Source: Numida meleagris
Taxonomy: Eukaryota; Chordata; Aves; Galliformes; Numididae
Length of the DNA: 64,000 bases
Reading direction: 5' to 3'
NCBI RefSeq assembly: GCF_002078875.1
Contig: NC_034414.1
Span: forward strand, 20,352,320-20,416,319
The notes below the pieces were generated by a model. It was not told where the DNA came from. It ran no database searches and saw nothing but the letters and a program-made list of their open reading frames with translations. Made by a program: the position numbers and the translations under genes. This document shows positions 51,637-64,000 of this stretch, piece by piece; position 1 is the first letter of the stretch, and each line of letters starts with the position of its first letter.

Positions 51637-53040
51637 AAGCATTCAGCATTCCCATAAAAAATACTTCTATGCATGCTGGAAAAGTTATGTACATATAAAA
51701 TACAATCCATCTAGACTTCAAAAAGGATTATTTTCAGACCTTGTATGTAATCAGAACAGCTATAAACCGATATTTTCTGAGAAGCATATACAGCAACAAT
51801 AGAAAGACAAGAAAAGTTAATCAGACATATTGTCAGCTCAGAAATACATCAAGAAGTGTTTACAAATACTTCTCCTGATGTCATTAAGGATTCATTGCCA
51901 AGTGAAGTGGCAACAAAACATTTTATATAAGAATAAGCATGATTAAATAAGAATTTTAGTGATTCCATCCCATTTATCACTGAATTTCAGGAAATTGAAA
52001 ATAAAACATCAAATCAAATGGCACCTAGATACAGTGCTGAGTAGTACTAGGTAGATCAGTGAGGAAGTAGCAGCTGTAATCTTTAGGGAAAGAGTAGCAT
52101 AAACCTTTTGTAATATACTACTAAGTCTTTCTAACCCACTCAAATAATTGTTTAGTTCATTACTTTTGATCCAGAGATAAATTGTTGAGAAATAATCAGT
52201 GTCATTGATGCCTAGTTGATTTATTCTATTTTTCCAATGGTCTTCAAGGTTAATACCAGCTTTACTACCTTTTCATTGGGTAACATTGAATGTCGTGGGA
52301 TGAAGCACCAAAAGGCATTAAGTAAGAGAAACGGTATCTGCAGTAATCTTTATGGAAAGAAAACTCCAAGGGAATCTCAGAAACCTGCTTACATTTCTTT
52401 AAATTACACAGGAAATAAATTGTCATTTTTACAATAGTCTGTCATTCTGTACAGATAAGGTTGCTAAAATCAAACAGAATAAGCTAACACTTTAAGCATA
52501 CTGTACTGCTTACATACACCGCAGTCCTAATTACTTCTAGTAAAGCTTATTTCTAATGTTAATTAGTAAGAGTTATTTTCTAGCATGTTAAAACTTACAC
52601 AGCTCAAAACAAGAACATGTCAGAGTAGAATACTGATATGCTTTTATGTCATCATTTGAAACTAAACATATCAAGAAGCTATTGAAATAATTCCATGCTG
52701 GTACTCTTTCAAAGCCACAGTACAGCCAAACAATTGAAAGGTGCAAGTTTTTAAACCTACCACTATAGCATATACTTACTTATAAACTATACACAAACAG
52801 CATCTAAAAATTCAGTTTTTATAAGAGAGCTATACAGCTAGAGACTTTCATTATTGGCATGGTACATACAGTGGGTAGAGCACATACTAAGTTACAAAAG
52901 GAGAATGCTCACATAAATACTACCATACATTCTAACACAATAGCAAGCTGTTGCTAAAAACAGAATGGTAGAAAAATAGCTTAACATTATAAGAAAAAAA
53001 AACAAGAAAATGAGATGCTATATGAAGTTACTCCGGCTTT
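51637..53040. other. Unassigned AT-rich stretch
   Basis: No gene or named repeat seen. Confidence 0.5.
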
Positions 53041-53960
53041 TATAGTACTTCCCTCCTGATGCATCACACAGCTTGGTTGTAGTGGGGCCACTAATTGTCT
53101 CCATGGCTCTGAGTAGCAGCAGCTGGCTCCTCACATTCCCCCCAGTGGCCTTGGGCCTCCAATTTGGCTCATCTTGGGCTTTGCTAGTAACAGTATTTCC
53201 TTACGTTTGGTTTTTGTAGGGCTGTAGTATCACTACTTTTTGGGGGGAGATATGAACTCTACTGATCTTCCTTTATCTGTAGCTGTCCTTGCTGCTGGTG
53301 GATAAGTTAAGGGATGATTTTGATCTGGTTTTGGTTTGATTGTTTTCCTCTTAGGAGAGTTCTAAGTCTTGGCACACTTAATTTAACTAAAGCTTAAAAA
53401 GTTAAGTGGGGAAGGGAGAGATGCTATTTAACTCAAGAATGAGGGAAAATGCCATACCAATCTTTACATGTGACGTTCATTGGTTATTGGATTTGTTGTT
53501 AAGCTTACGTAGTTGACTCCAAAAGGATATATTTTTACTACTTCACTTTAATATTTTGCCTTTTGAAGCCCAGTCTTGTGCTCCCTATGAGATAGCGTAG
53601 TGGAAATGCTAAGTCATGGCTTGAAAGAGTGATTAAGCACCTGGTGGAAGGCAGGGCCAACCCAAGGGAGCTCAGGTGCATGCAATGCACTTGAGCAAGT
53701 GGAAGGACTGGAGCCAGGATCCACCCCTTCCCAGACCTCATTTAAGGGTTGGCAGTGATGGTAAGGATGTTTTGCTGGTGGTACTGTTGTACTTGAGGTC
53801 TGAAGGTAAGCAGCTTCTTTCCTTTGTTTCTGTGCACATGGTAGTTGCATGTGAGTAAGTCATCATTTGCTGTAGCCTAGGACCTTGCTGCTCTGCTGTC
53901 ATTGCTGTGCTTTCTATAACATTCCAGAGGGGCACAAACAATTTCCTGAAAAAAAGAATC
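53041..53960. other. Less AT-rich block, possible LTR-like or other unidentified repeat
   Basis: Composition changes sharply at about 53041 and stays richer in G and T until about 53960. A stretch at 53640-53810 ('gacctcatttaagggttggc', then 'aggtctgaaggtaagcagct') has the feel of avian LTR or retroviral leader sequence. It contains good donor-like words (AAG|GTAAGC at 53804/53805, TG|GTAAGG at about 53760). I could not define both ends or a target duplication. An exon of an unknown transcript is an equal possibility. Confidence 0.25.
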
Positions 53961-55253
53961 AGTGAGTATGTAAACAACTATAAAAAGATGACAAATTAGA
54001 TGACAAGGGTTTTTATTACTAGGTAATAGTATTTCGTAGCATGTATGCTCTCCTGTGTATGATCAGATGATAATTATGTAAGCATTTAAATACAAATGGA
54101 ACCTTTTTATATGCTCCAAGTAAAGTTGATGGAGGATATCCACTAGTTTTCCTTAAAGTTTCTGAGTTGGGTTGTTGGAAGAGTTATACAAGAATATATT
54201 ATTTTCTTAATCTGGCTTACATTTTAAAATTGTATATGTCTTGTGTTTTCTGATGGCCTTTAGGGCTGCATGGTACAATCATGGATGAGAGTATTTTGGA
54301 GAGGAGTATTTAAATTCAGAGATGCTTCCAGAATTTTAACTCTACACCTGTGTCCTTCAAGAGCTTTGACAGCTCTCAGTCTATTTGCATTCTTGTCCCT
54401 TTCTGGCTGTCATTTTTTCTGACAATTCAACCATTTTATGAGATTTCTTTCAGAGCAAAGGAAGTCTTTTGTCTACAATGCATTTTACACCTGAAGCTCC
54501 TCATTTAATGTATAAAATATCAAGAAGAATATTAGTTGCACTGTAGTGCTGGACCTTAAAAGCATTTCAGCTGAGATCTTGACGTGTTGAAAGTTTATTA
54601 AAACAAGTTTGTATATTTGAATTACCTTAAGCTGTGCTCTGCCTAATATCTTGTACCAGTTGTGACTTTCAAATGCCTGATGAATGCCATTCGCTTGTTT
54701 ACTGCCTCTCAAAACTGGAGAGCTGTTAACCTGGATTAGTAGTTAAAACTCTGGAGTAAGGCAGCTGAGAAGAATACTAATGAATGACTTTAGTAGCCTG
54801 GGTATGCTGCCTGAGGTGCTTTTGCTTCACCATTTTGGAGGTGAATGTTCTTTAGTGTTGCCATTCTTATGAGCTGAAAGCATGCCTTTACCCTGTGGCT
54901 GGCAGAGGGCAATAAGGGAGAGTTCCCAGAGCTGAAGATGTGCAGCCCTGATGCAGATTGTTAACCAGGGTGAAAAGGATAAGGTATCTAATCCAAATGA
55001 TACAGCAAACTGACAAGGATGTAGCCTGGAGGCATATTAATTTTAAGAAGAAATGTGGGGAGACTTATGATTTGGCTTCCAAAAGGCTTTTAGTTTCTGA
55101 GAGAAGCAGGGGGATACGGAAGTGCGGAACGCTACTTTAAACACATTTTCTAAAGCTTTCTCTCTTTGAAAAATAAGTGATCTATGTGAAAAGTTTAGCT
55201 TGCCTCTTACACGGATATTACATTGAAGCCAAGAAAACCAACAGAGTAACTTG
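53961..55253. other. Unassigned stretch
   Basis: No gene or named repeat recognised. Short frames near 54485-54712 and 54958-55140 look random. Confidence 0.45.
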
Positions 55254-55258
55254 ACAGG

Positions 55259-55566
55259 CCATTGAGTTATGTCAAGCAGGTATTCCCTTTATTACAGCAC
55301 TGGGCGCACTGGGGATCACTCCAACAACATGCATGCTGAGAGAAGCAGCAACTACATATTTAAAGGTACAGCATATACATATTCATTACATTTCAAGAAC
55401 ATGGGCAGAAATTCCAAGAAATAAGTAACATCTCTGGTGGTCGTGGCATGAAGGCTAACAGTCATTCTCACTGTAAATTTCCCCCATTTTATGGGGGTAG
55501 CCCAGACCAGTTCCCACTGCTGTTGCACTGAACTGAGGCGCCTTTTTGGCTGTCTTATCTTCAACA
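55259..55566 (-). mobile_element. LTR-like unit with poly(A) signal (minus strand)
   Basis: Read on the minus strand it starts TGTTGAAGATAAGACAGCC and carries an AATAAA signal (complement at 55288-55293), about 30 bases before its presumed end. The size (308 bp) and order fit a short avian LTR. The 5-bp flanks acagg (55254-55258 and 55567-55571) are identical. The 3' end would then be ...CTCAATGG, which lacks the usual CA, so the exact lower boundary is uncertain. It shares the 15-mer 'catattcattacatt' (55378-55392) with 59425-59439, at nearly the same distance from AATAAA. No internal viral genes adjoin. Confidence 0.6.
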
Positions 55567-55571
55567 ACAGG

Positions 55572-56689
55572 ACATCTATTCTACTTTCTTATCTTCACTT
55601 GAGGACAAGTTTTGCAGCCTCTGCATTTTGTTCTTGAGCTTCCATTTACACAAACCTCCTGTCCTTCAGCTTGTATCCACTCAAGTTGTGTGAAAAGCTG
55701 TTCTCATGATTCACATTGGCAATAATCTCCTAATGACAAGATATTTATTTGTAGTGGAAGACATGTTTATGTGTTTATCTTCTGCCATTTTTCCTCTAAA
55801 AATACTTCTAAATAAAGTAACAGAATGTTTTCAAAATATAGGGTTAAAATGTGAAAAACTCCCAATGAGATATTGACTCAAAATCTTGGGACAAGAGTGC
55901 TTGTAAAGGGAGAAAAAAAAAAATAGGCTGCCAGGAAGGATCCTATTCCTTATTTATAAATCTACAGTTCAAAATCCTCAGTTTAAGAAATTTAAATCAC
56001 TTATTAATTAGTATTGCTCCTGTTTTGAATAATTAAATTACACAAGTACACAGTAAGATTTCTTTTTGCAAGATAATGTGTTGGTGCTGTGCACATATAA
56101 TATTCCATCAGATAAAATGCAGTAACAAAGAATATTTTGTAAATATTTAGGAAATCATGGATTAAAGGATAGTTTATTGACTGAATATTTGTAGACAGAA
56201 AAGAAATACGGGTATTACTTGGCAGTTCCTACTTCTGATGTAGCTAAATTATTTAAGAACTCATCTGAACAATTCTACAAGAACAGTATTTGTAGAGGTA
56301 TTTCTGTCTAAATTTCATTCTTCCTACCATTATATTGTTCTTTTATTTCTGTTCCCTCTTCTAGCTTGAAATGCTTACACAGCTCTTGTATACATTAGTT
56401 TTTAAGACACTTTGAGACCATGCAAGATATAAAAACTGTACATAACTAAAATATTTGTTATGTTAAGTTCACACCTTTTAGCTTCTGTGCTTAATGTCTC
56501 AGAGGCTGTCAAGTATTATGTTAAAACTTTTATTTTAGGGATTATGCAGTAGATAGGGAGAAAGGGTCTATGGCCATTCTCTTGTGTTTAATCAAATTTC
56601 CCTGAATCATGCAGTCTTTATAAAGTACTCAAGTACTTTCTTAGCAGTAGCTGAACAATAGCTTGCCTGGGAGAGGAATGAGCTGAAAA
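55572..56689. other. Unassigned AT-rich stretch
   Basis: No gene or named repeat recognised. Confidence 0.5.
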
Positions 56690-56880
56690 AGAGCTCGTTC
56701 ACAGCTGCACGTGGAGGGGTGAGGGGGAGGGGAGGCGCGTTATAATGTGAAAATACATTCATTTGCATTTGTGGCAGAAACGTATGTTTAGGATCAGCGC
56801 ATGCAAAGAACAACTGGAACTGCAAGTGCTGGGCAGATGCCCCAGGATGAGGAAGTAGTGACGCACACACAGCAGGAATT
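56690..56880. promoter_or_regulatory. Possible regulatory patch
   Basis: A locally GC- and CpG-enriched patch in AT-rich surroundings. It has a G-rich tract at 56712-56736 (runs of 4, 5 and 4 G), then 'gcgcgttataatg', an octamer word ATTTGCAT at 56761-56768 and 'gtgacgcac' near 56860. The mixture resembles a small promoter or enhancer. The evidence is composition and short motifs only. The 87-codon minus frame here (56607-56870) is unsupported as a gene. Confidence 0.25.
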
Positions 56881-59284
56881 TGTTTTTCTTTATGGTCTAC
56901 TGTTGATTTTGAAGGAGAGCCTTAATCAAAGGTGAAATGATATGTTAGTATGTGCAAATTGTGGAGCTAGGATACAAAGTAACACAGATCTTGTTAATTT
57001 AAATTGCACTGAACCCGTTTCATTCAGGGCTGGAACGAGAGTTTTGCAGTTGGAATTCACATGATATTACCCATTTTCACTTCAGACTGAATGCCTAACA
57101 GCAAATGCATATCAGTCATATTCCTTTTCTTGCACAGTGTCAAGTTGGTGTAAGTAACTGGCCCATTGTTCTGAATTTAAACTGCAGCAATAGTTCTGAG
57201 AACAAAGCTCGGGATAGCAAAGTGAGCTAACTACTAGGCTGTCAGATCAGTCATTTTTTTTTTTGCTTTATGACTAGAGCTCCAAATGGGCAGGTGGAGA
57301 GTGTCTCTTGACTTTATCTCCCTGTATCATCTTCCTTCCATGTACTCTGGTGACCGTGGGAAATAGTAACTGGAATGTTAAGATGGCTGAGAATCAGAAG
57401 AAAGAGACCACCTGGTTGTGGAAGTACTGGAGAAAATGGCAGAGGAAATGCTGTGAGAATGGCATGTGTAAATAACAGTTCACCTTTCTGAGATGCTCAC
57501 TGCAAGACATGAGACAGTGAGCAAGTGCTAATGTCTCATGCAGGTAGGATGCAGTGGCAGACTTACAATCTACATGAACTTTTCAGTTGTGCAAAAAGCC
57601 ACACCCAAGCCCAGCACACCATTCTCAGCTGAAAGGGTGCCCAATAGATGGCTCATGAGATACTAGCCCGTGAGATGGCTCGTGTCCTGTCACCCAGCCA
57701 CTGTGTGAGAACCTGGTCAATCACCTGGAGGCGTGCCCCTTGGGTGAATGCCAGGCGTCATCTGGAATGCGCACTTTGTTGCTTTTCTGATTATGAGAAC
57801 TGAGTGAAACAGATCTAGTTTTAGAACTGATGTCCTTCCTACTTTGTTGCTTTGCTGCAGTGATGCAACATTATCTCCTATGTAAAGATAACCAGAGTAG
57901 GCTGGTTTTCAGATAATGAGGTATGGAAGGGTGAAAATTATATTTAAACTCCACAATGCAGAATGATTTTAACAGAAGCTTCTGGGCTCTATTTTTGCAT
58001 CATCTACCTTAAAATGGGATATGGGTTTCTAGCTTCCTGGAACTGGCCTTCAGTCGGTACTCTTGAACAGTCTGTTCATGCTCACTGAGTGAAAGTCTTC
58101 CAAATGAATAGTTGTCTGGGCAGTTGCCAAGCCATTTAAACTAAATGCAGCTGTCTTCAATTTTAAATACATCACACTGATTTCATATGATAGTTCATCT
58201 GTAACTATTTGGTAAGGATTCTGAAACAGCTTCTGCATGTTGGGAATTCAACAGAGATGAAATATGACCCCCTTGGGATATTAATCCTGCTAAAATGAAT
58301 CAACACATTAATAAATGGCAGGAACCTGAGAAAATAGTCTCCTTTAAAAAAAGGCCCAGCGAAGGATGAAACTTTTAGGTTTTTTCCTTGAATAATGATT
58401 TAAGAGCAGATAAGAATAACTTACATGGGCTTAATTATTTCTATTCCCTGTCTTTATCCATTGCTAGAAACATTTAATTAAATCAGAATAAGGTTTCTTC
58501 CTGATACGACAACTACATAACAGCATACAATATTATGTTTAATGGTTTGAAGATAGATGACATAATAGAAACAAAGCTTATTTGGCTGTACTTAGCAATG
58601 TCCTAATAATGCCTGCTAATGCTACTTTGGCTAGCAAACATTTTCTAATAGAAAGGCCATACTTTTCCTGTTTAAAGCAATAACTATGCATGCCATGGGC
58701 GTATATAGTTTAAGCAACATTTATAAAACTCACTTTCAATCACTCAAAATGTGCAATGAAATGAAGACAGATGCATCTAGGGGTTTCTTTTTCCATACTG
58801 CTATGTGTAATAATGTCTGATGGAAGATTGAAAATCCTCAAAATTACAATGAAAATTGTAGGGAAATATTTCTGTTAGTATGTGATAAACTGTCTTGCTA
58901 TAAATAGTGATTTAACTGAGGATCAGAAACAAGATTTATCTTACCAGTTGGAAGGCAAACTAATTAGAGAATCGCTTTTCTATCTTTTAAAAACTCACTC
59001 TTTCCTTCTAGGAAAAGAGGCTGGCAGTGCTTCAAAGATATTTTGGCATGTGTTCATCCACACTTACAAGTGAATTATTTCTACTATGTTAACATTTCTT
59101 TCCTTTTTACTAATATTTTTTATTTATCTTATTTTTATTACCCTGTCTGTAATAATATTCAGGTACATAATAAATTCTGCCGAATTTCACTGATAGAAAA
59201 TACATTTATACATCACCCTGCTCCACTGATTTTAAAGACAAATTTGAAATTAATATTCTACATTCATGCCCAATGATTTAAAGA
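56881..59284. other. Unassigned stretch
   Basis: Mostly AT-rich; 57560-57780 is somewhat richer in GC and has a local near-duplication ('agatggctcatgag' and 'agatggctcgtg'). No gene or named repeat is supported. Confidence 0.45.
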
Positions 59285-59751
59285 AATCGATGAGTAGAAG
59301 CTTAACAGCAAAGTTTTGTTACAAGTATTCTTTATTGGCAGTGCTGGAGTAGCATTGAGATAACTCTCCAGGAATGCTCCACCAGTTGATCGTTTGAGAA
59401 CCGGTTATATTTTCATATGTATTACATATTCATTACATTCCAAAATTCATTATCCTATCCACCCCAATGATTGCCCAACGGACATAGCCTTATTTGGTGA
59501 TCTTCAATGTCATCTACCTTTCCATCACCACGATGGCCCACTGTCGGTCCATTGTTAGTACTTGTGGTGGTAGTTTACTTCTTCCCAACATTGCTTTGGT
59601 CCCAAAGATTTCTGTGGAATGCAAGGACAATCGTGAAGTATCTGCACACGCAGATAAGGAAGACAAAGGGGAACATCTTCATGCTGTCTGTCACATTCTA
59701 GGCATTCCCGTTGTTTCTTTTGCCTTGTTAAAGCAGACCAGCCTGACAACA
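59285..59751 (-). mobile_element. LTR-like unit related to 55259-55566 (minus strand)
   Basis: On the minus strand a candidate start TGTTGTCAGGCTGG lies at 59751. An AATAAA signal (complement 59331-59336) sits near the low-coordinate end and is followed by 'gaatacttgtaacaaaac', comparable to 'gggaatacctgcttgac' in the unit at 55259. Both share 'catattcattacatt' about 85-90 bases from AATAAA. I did not find a clean target duplication, and the ends are approximate. The 167-codon plus frame overlapping it (59494-59997) runs antisense and beyond it and is probably chance. Confidence 0.5.
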
Positions 59752-62700
59752 TGTCTCCCCATCTACAATACTATGTCACATAATCCGCAATATCTAAAAA
59801 CTACAGTGGTGATGCAAGCAAGTATTAACAGAATATTTTGTGTAATTACTTCTTCAAATCAAAAGTATCACATGTATGTTATGTATCCAGGAATCTATTG
59901 TGAGTGTGGGGAGCAACAGCAAGCAGCCAAAACCCCCATAAGATCCCTTCAAAACAAATGTGCAAATCAGAAAAGCATTACTGTATTTGTGCATTAAGTT
60001 ATTGCCTGTCTTTTATCAATCAGATTTCAGGTATAGATTATGCTGCAAAAGTGTATGGATCTCATTGGTTGCTACAGTCTTTACTATAAATATGTTTGTT
60101 AGCTAAAGCTGGCAATTAGAAGCAGGGAGTGCTAGCTTGATTTCACTACTTGGTCTGCTGTTAAAGAGAAATTGCTCCAAATATGAAAATCATTGGTATT
60201 TGATTGGTAGTTCTGTGCATGAGGTTTTAGCCCTGTCATAGTATTCTTCTAATGGCTTTGGACTCTGTCCACCTTAATGTCTGTATTCCTTCAGTTACCT
60301 TACTATTCTATAAGCACTCTGACAATATATTTGGTAGTTATTGAGAAACTCTAATGCTACAGTGGTCTGAAAAACATAATTTAAAAAAAAAAAAAAGACT
60401 ACCTACCTCAGGAGCCAAAAGGCTGAAAGAGCTTAGTTTGTGTCAAGCATGCTGTTATTCCTGAGTAAAGGAACACTTATTCCATGAAGGGAAATGTTCA
60501 CTGAAGGTTTGTGAATGATGAAAAGGTAAACTGATACGGAGATAGTGCATTGATTCCCCACAGTTACTTTCTTTACATAAAACACTCAGATGTAGTTATA
60601 TTTTTTTAGCTTGATGTCTAATTAGTATCAGTACTGTTTCATGTGTTGTGATGGCATATTAAACATCATGTTAATTTACTGTTAGCAATTTAAAGAATCA
60701 TGGCCAGGAAAATGGACAAATCAGGAATTGCCATCCTGATGCACCAACACTACTCAAAGGCTGTCTCACCTTATCAGCAATTTCTGAAAGTATGCCAAGT
60801 AGGCTTATTGCTCATCTGCCAAGAAAATGGAATTATGATTGCTCATTATATGTAGACTCCATCTTCACACGAGAGCCAGTGTTTGGATCACTTGTACTCA
60901 CTGAACCATACGCAATGTTGTGAAACTGTTTGCAGAAAGCTGTGATGATGTGCCTTTGAATGCTGAGACCCGAGTAAAGTGACTCATAGAAATTACTTTG
61001 TTATTCTCAGAGTGCTGATATTAAAATACTTGTTGCTTTTAATAAGTTCTAAAGTGATGCTGAAAAAAGTAAAAATGAGTTTGTATAACACAAGTTTACT
61101 CTGTACAGAGAAACTCTGAAGCAGAATATAAATGCATGGTAAGTTTTGCTGGGGCCCTGTAAGAGAGGCAAATCTGGAAACTTAAAGCAGGGAGATTTGT
61201 TCTGGCCTCACTTGTATCACTCCAGTTTATAAAACAAGGCCTAGCTTCATAAAAGGATGTGTAATTCTCGGCTCCCTGCTGGAACTACCAAAAGAACACC
61301 ACTGTGGCAGCTTGTGATTCTGCCTATGTGCATCCCCTTCTTTCGAGAAATCCATTTTTTCCTTTCTTTCATGTCATGCAATTAACGCAACACTGGCGCT
61401 GTCTTATCAGCTTGCGTCAGTTGTACTGCATTTAATCAGCTGCCTGATGCTGCTGCTATGACCTGACATAATTTTTGAAGTGACTTCTCAGCAGAAAATC
61501 TTAAGATTTAAACAATTAATTTTTTTCCAAAAATTTTGTGAAAATTACATAACAAACCCACTGAAAGTTTTCCTTCCAAAGCAATATCTAAAGCACAAAT
61601 TCAGTTTTTCAAAGTATTAGCTAATATTTCTTCCTTCCAGAACAAGACACAACTTTTCAAATCAACTGTATAGATAATGAGGGTATGGTGACTTTATTAT
61701 CAAGAAAACACTTGTAGGAAGTATGTCGATATCTTACAGAATATCCCCCATATCTTACAGAATATGGGTTATGCACATATATTTCTGTAAATAATTATCC
61801 ATTAAAGAACTTTACTATGTCATTTGAAACTTTTGTGATCCATGTTTTTCAATAACATTGCAGTGAAATTGTCTGCTGTAATAAAGGATCTCTCCATTTA
61901 CATCTGATATGGTTTTAAACCAAGGTAAATTTATTGATACCCTGAAATAGTCATAGAACTGCAGTCTCTCAAAAAAGGGTAAAAGCATATTAACCTGTTT
62001 AGCTGCTATAACAGCTAGGAGTTGTTTTTAAGCATTAATATGAAAGATATGTGTAGTTATGCACAGTAGTTTAATGTTAGATCCTTATTCCAACAGGCAG
62101 GAAGTATGTTTAAAGATAGCCAGTGTCCATGACTTGAGCTTACCTAAAGTAAAGATTTGATGCAGTAGAACTGAGGTCTGAGTGTGAGGCAGCTTATACC
62201 TTGTGTGGGCAGATAAGGAGATGTCTGGATGTTCTCCTTGGTAATGTACCCTCCTTTTCCCACTACTGCCCCCCCTGCAACTTGTATCCAGCTATTGCTG
62301 TTTGCCAGCTCTGTTTGTTGCTTGTATCAAAAAAGAGGGAAGAGGGGACAAATAACTGATCCAGTGTGCAAGCAGTAAATGGATATGAAGGACTACACGA
62401 AAACTTGAGCAAGACAGAAGTGTTTAATTAGCAATATATGTTACAGCAAGTAAGAAGATTTAATACCAGCTGAATTGTATTAAACATATTGAGAAATCAG
62501 CCTTATGTATTGAAACTCCTCAGTGTGTATAGAAATCATTCAAATAAATTAATCCCCAGCCTTTCTCCTTGAGCTTCTATATTTATTGCTTCTAATGTTA
62601 CTCTTTCTACAGCAGAAGCTACAACAAAAGCAAGCGTTACTGATTTATATAAGTGTCAGGAACACTTTTTAATGATTAAGCATATTTGGAGCTCTCATTC

Positions 62701-64000
62701 AAAAGTAATGCTAAGAGGAAACTAAAAATAAAATGAAACTAACAGCTAAGGAAGAGTTTAAATCACTAACCCCAAAGTGTCAGACTCTTTCTGTACTTCA
62801 GCAGGTAGAATAAATTAATACATGATCTAACAGGCTTGGCACCAGTCAATGCAGTAGTGTTGCTCCAATGTGCCAGGGGATACAGGTGCCCTGAGATGTG
62901 CTAACAGGAGTTGCCCCAGGGACAGCTGTAATGGAGTCGTTTTACCCTTCTGTGCTGTTCTTGGAGGTGCTCAGCCTTAGATTGTTTTTTGCTGTTAGAT
63001 GTTCCAGTTTGTAGAAACATTCTAAATCATTCCTAAGAATCATTCCTTAGAGTGCCTGTTCTGTTGTTCAAGTTACTCCGAACCTAACTGTTATCAATTC
63101 CAAAGTAATACTAAGAGGGAATAAAGTAAATTAATTTATAGAAAGAGACCTTTTTTTATTCTTTGTCAAGTGCAGGCACATGATCTTGATAAACTGTATC
63201 AGTAGTTTGTCTTTATACTATAAACTTATGTAGTGGTTAGCAGGAAACTAACAGACTAAAGGAGACCAGATCAGCAGTGATAAAAGTTGCAGCTGAGTAA
63301 AGTATTTTCCATGTGAATTGCAGATAACAGTAGCCAAGCACAGAATAGTTATAACAGCACTAGTCTAATGAAATAACTGGTAGCCTTAATGCTACAATAT
63401 ACTTAATACAGAGTAAAAAATAAAAGGCCAGGGTAAGTAAGAAAAAGATGCCAACAATCATAATTCTGCTCATTTTCAAACCTTTATCTTTCATATATAT
63501 GGGTGGAGTTTTCTTGCCTTCTCAGAGTATCAAGTTATCAAATACATCTTCAGATATAAGAATCGGTAGCTCAGGCAGGTTCAATTCTGAAGTTTCTAGA
63601 AATGTGAATGGTAAAAATATCTGAAAAGGCTCTTGCCTCTATGTTCTTTTTGTCGTATTTACTGTTGGAAATTCTGTACATGGATTAGGAGTGTGGATTT
63701 ATAAACATGCATATATTGGATAATCCAGTTAAAAGCAATTTGGGGATTGCTTGACTTGGTATCCTGTTTGACGTTAAGCACGCTGTAAGTAGTTCAATAA
63801 ATAATTAGTATATTTTGCCAGCCTGCATCTTGCTTTGCTGTGAGGCGACATTCACAACATTTGCGGTGACACTGAAATGCTTTCCCACCTCTTCATAGCT
63901 AAACGGGCAGAGAGGAACATTACAATTAAGAAGTACAGTGTCTGAGGCAAGTTAATTAATGTGAAACAATGATCAGAAGCCCAGGATAAAGAAGTGAGAG
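59752..64000. other. Unassigned stretch to the window end
   Basis: No gene or named repeat is supported. 61360-61500 has a dense mix of transcription-factor-like words and is discussed as a possible conserved element. A 16-bp direct repeat 'atatcttacagaatat' occurs at 61729-61744 and 61750-61765. A small inverted repeat 'tcagg-attgc-cctga' type lies near 60721-60740. Confidence 0.45.

Noticed and set aside
55259..59751. One provirus bounded by the two LTR-like units
   Set aside because: The units differ too much to be a pair from one insertion and no gag, pol or env-like frames lie between them.
59494..59997. 167-codon plus-strand open frame
   Set aside because: It overlaps an LTR-like unit in antisense, has no domain, and runs into ordinary AT-rich sequence; most likely chance.

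Overview
The window looks like non-coding chromosomal DNA from a bird, most likely a galliform such as chicken. The evidence is the repeats: many CR1 LINE 3' ends with the avian terminal motif (ATTCTATG)n, three short mariner copies of the Galluhop/Mariner1_GG type, and solo LTRs with avian-type ends. Base composition is AT-rich, apart from one strong CpG island. I found no complete protein-coding gene, rRNA, tRNA or CRISPR array.

Layout. 1-229 is a CR1 3' end. 2566-3134, 7588-8151 and 13406-13961 are internally deleted mariner copies, the third inverted. 9020-9877 is a pyrimidine-rich block with a 285-codon open frame that is probably not a gene. 10530-11240 is the CpG island, which holds a perfect 4 x 17 bp tandem repeat and an ideal splice donor on the minus strand at 10679/10678. 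It is the best evidence for a gene start here. 16013-17585 is a CR1 interrupted by a nested insertion. 24400-24580, 30707-31711, 37891-38515, 41615-42054, 46596-47727 and 51122-51636 are further CR1 copies. 34521-35778 is a decayed hAT-Charlie DNA transposon with a readable transposase tail. 25032-25593 and 39506-40010 are solo LTRs with target duplications. 55259-55566 and 59285-59751 are two related LTR-like units on the minus strand. The rest is AT-rich intergenic or intronic sequence with simple repeats and a few possible regulatory patches (56690-56880 and 61360-61500).

The most unusual pattern is between mariner copies 1 and 2. A 276-bp stretch (2642-2917 and 7662-7937) is identical base for base, while the same elements are clearly diverged on both sides of it. 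That is what gene conversion between direct repeats about 5 kb apart would leave, although an assembly artefact must be excluded. I found no evidence for a new protein-based system. The other leads are the unassigned CpG-island promoter, a nested insertion carrying about 440 bp of unidentified sequence, and the hAT fossil. Family names rest on motif recall without a database search.
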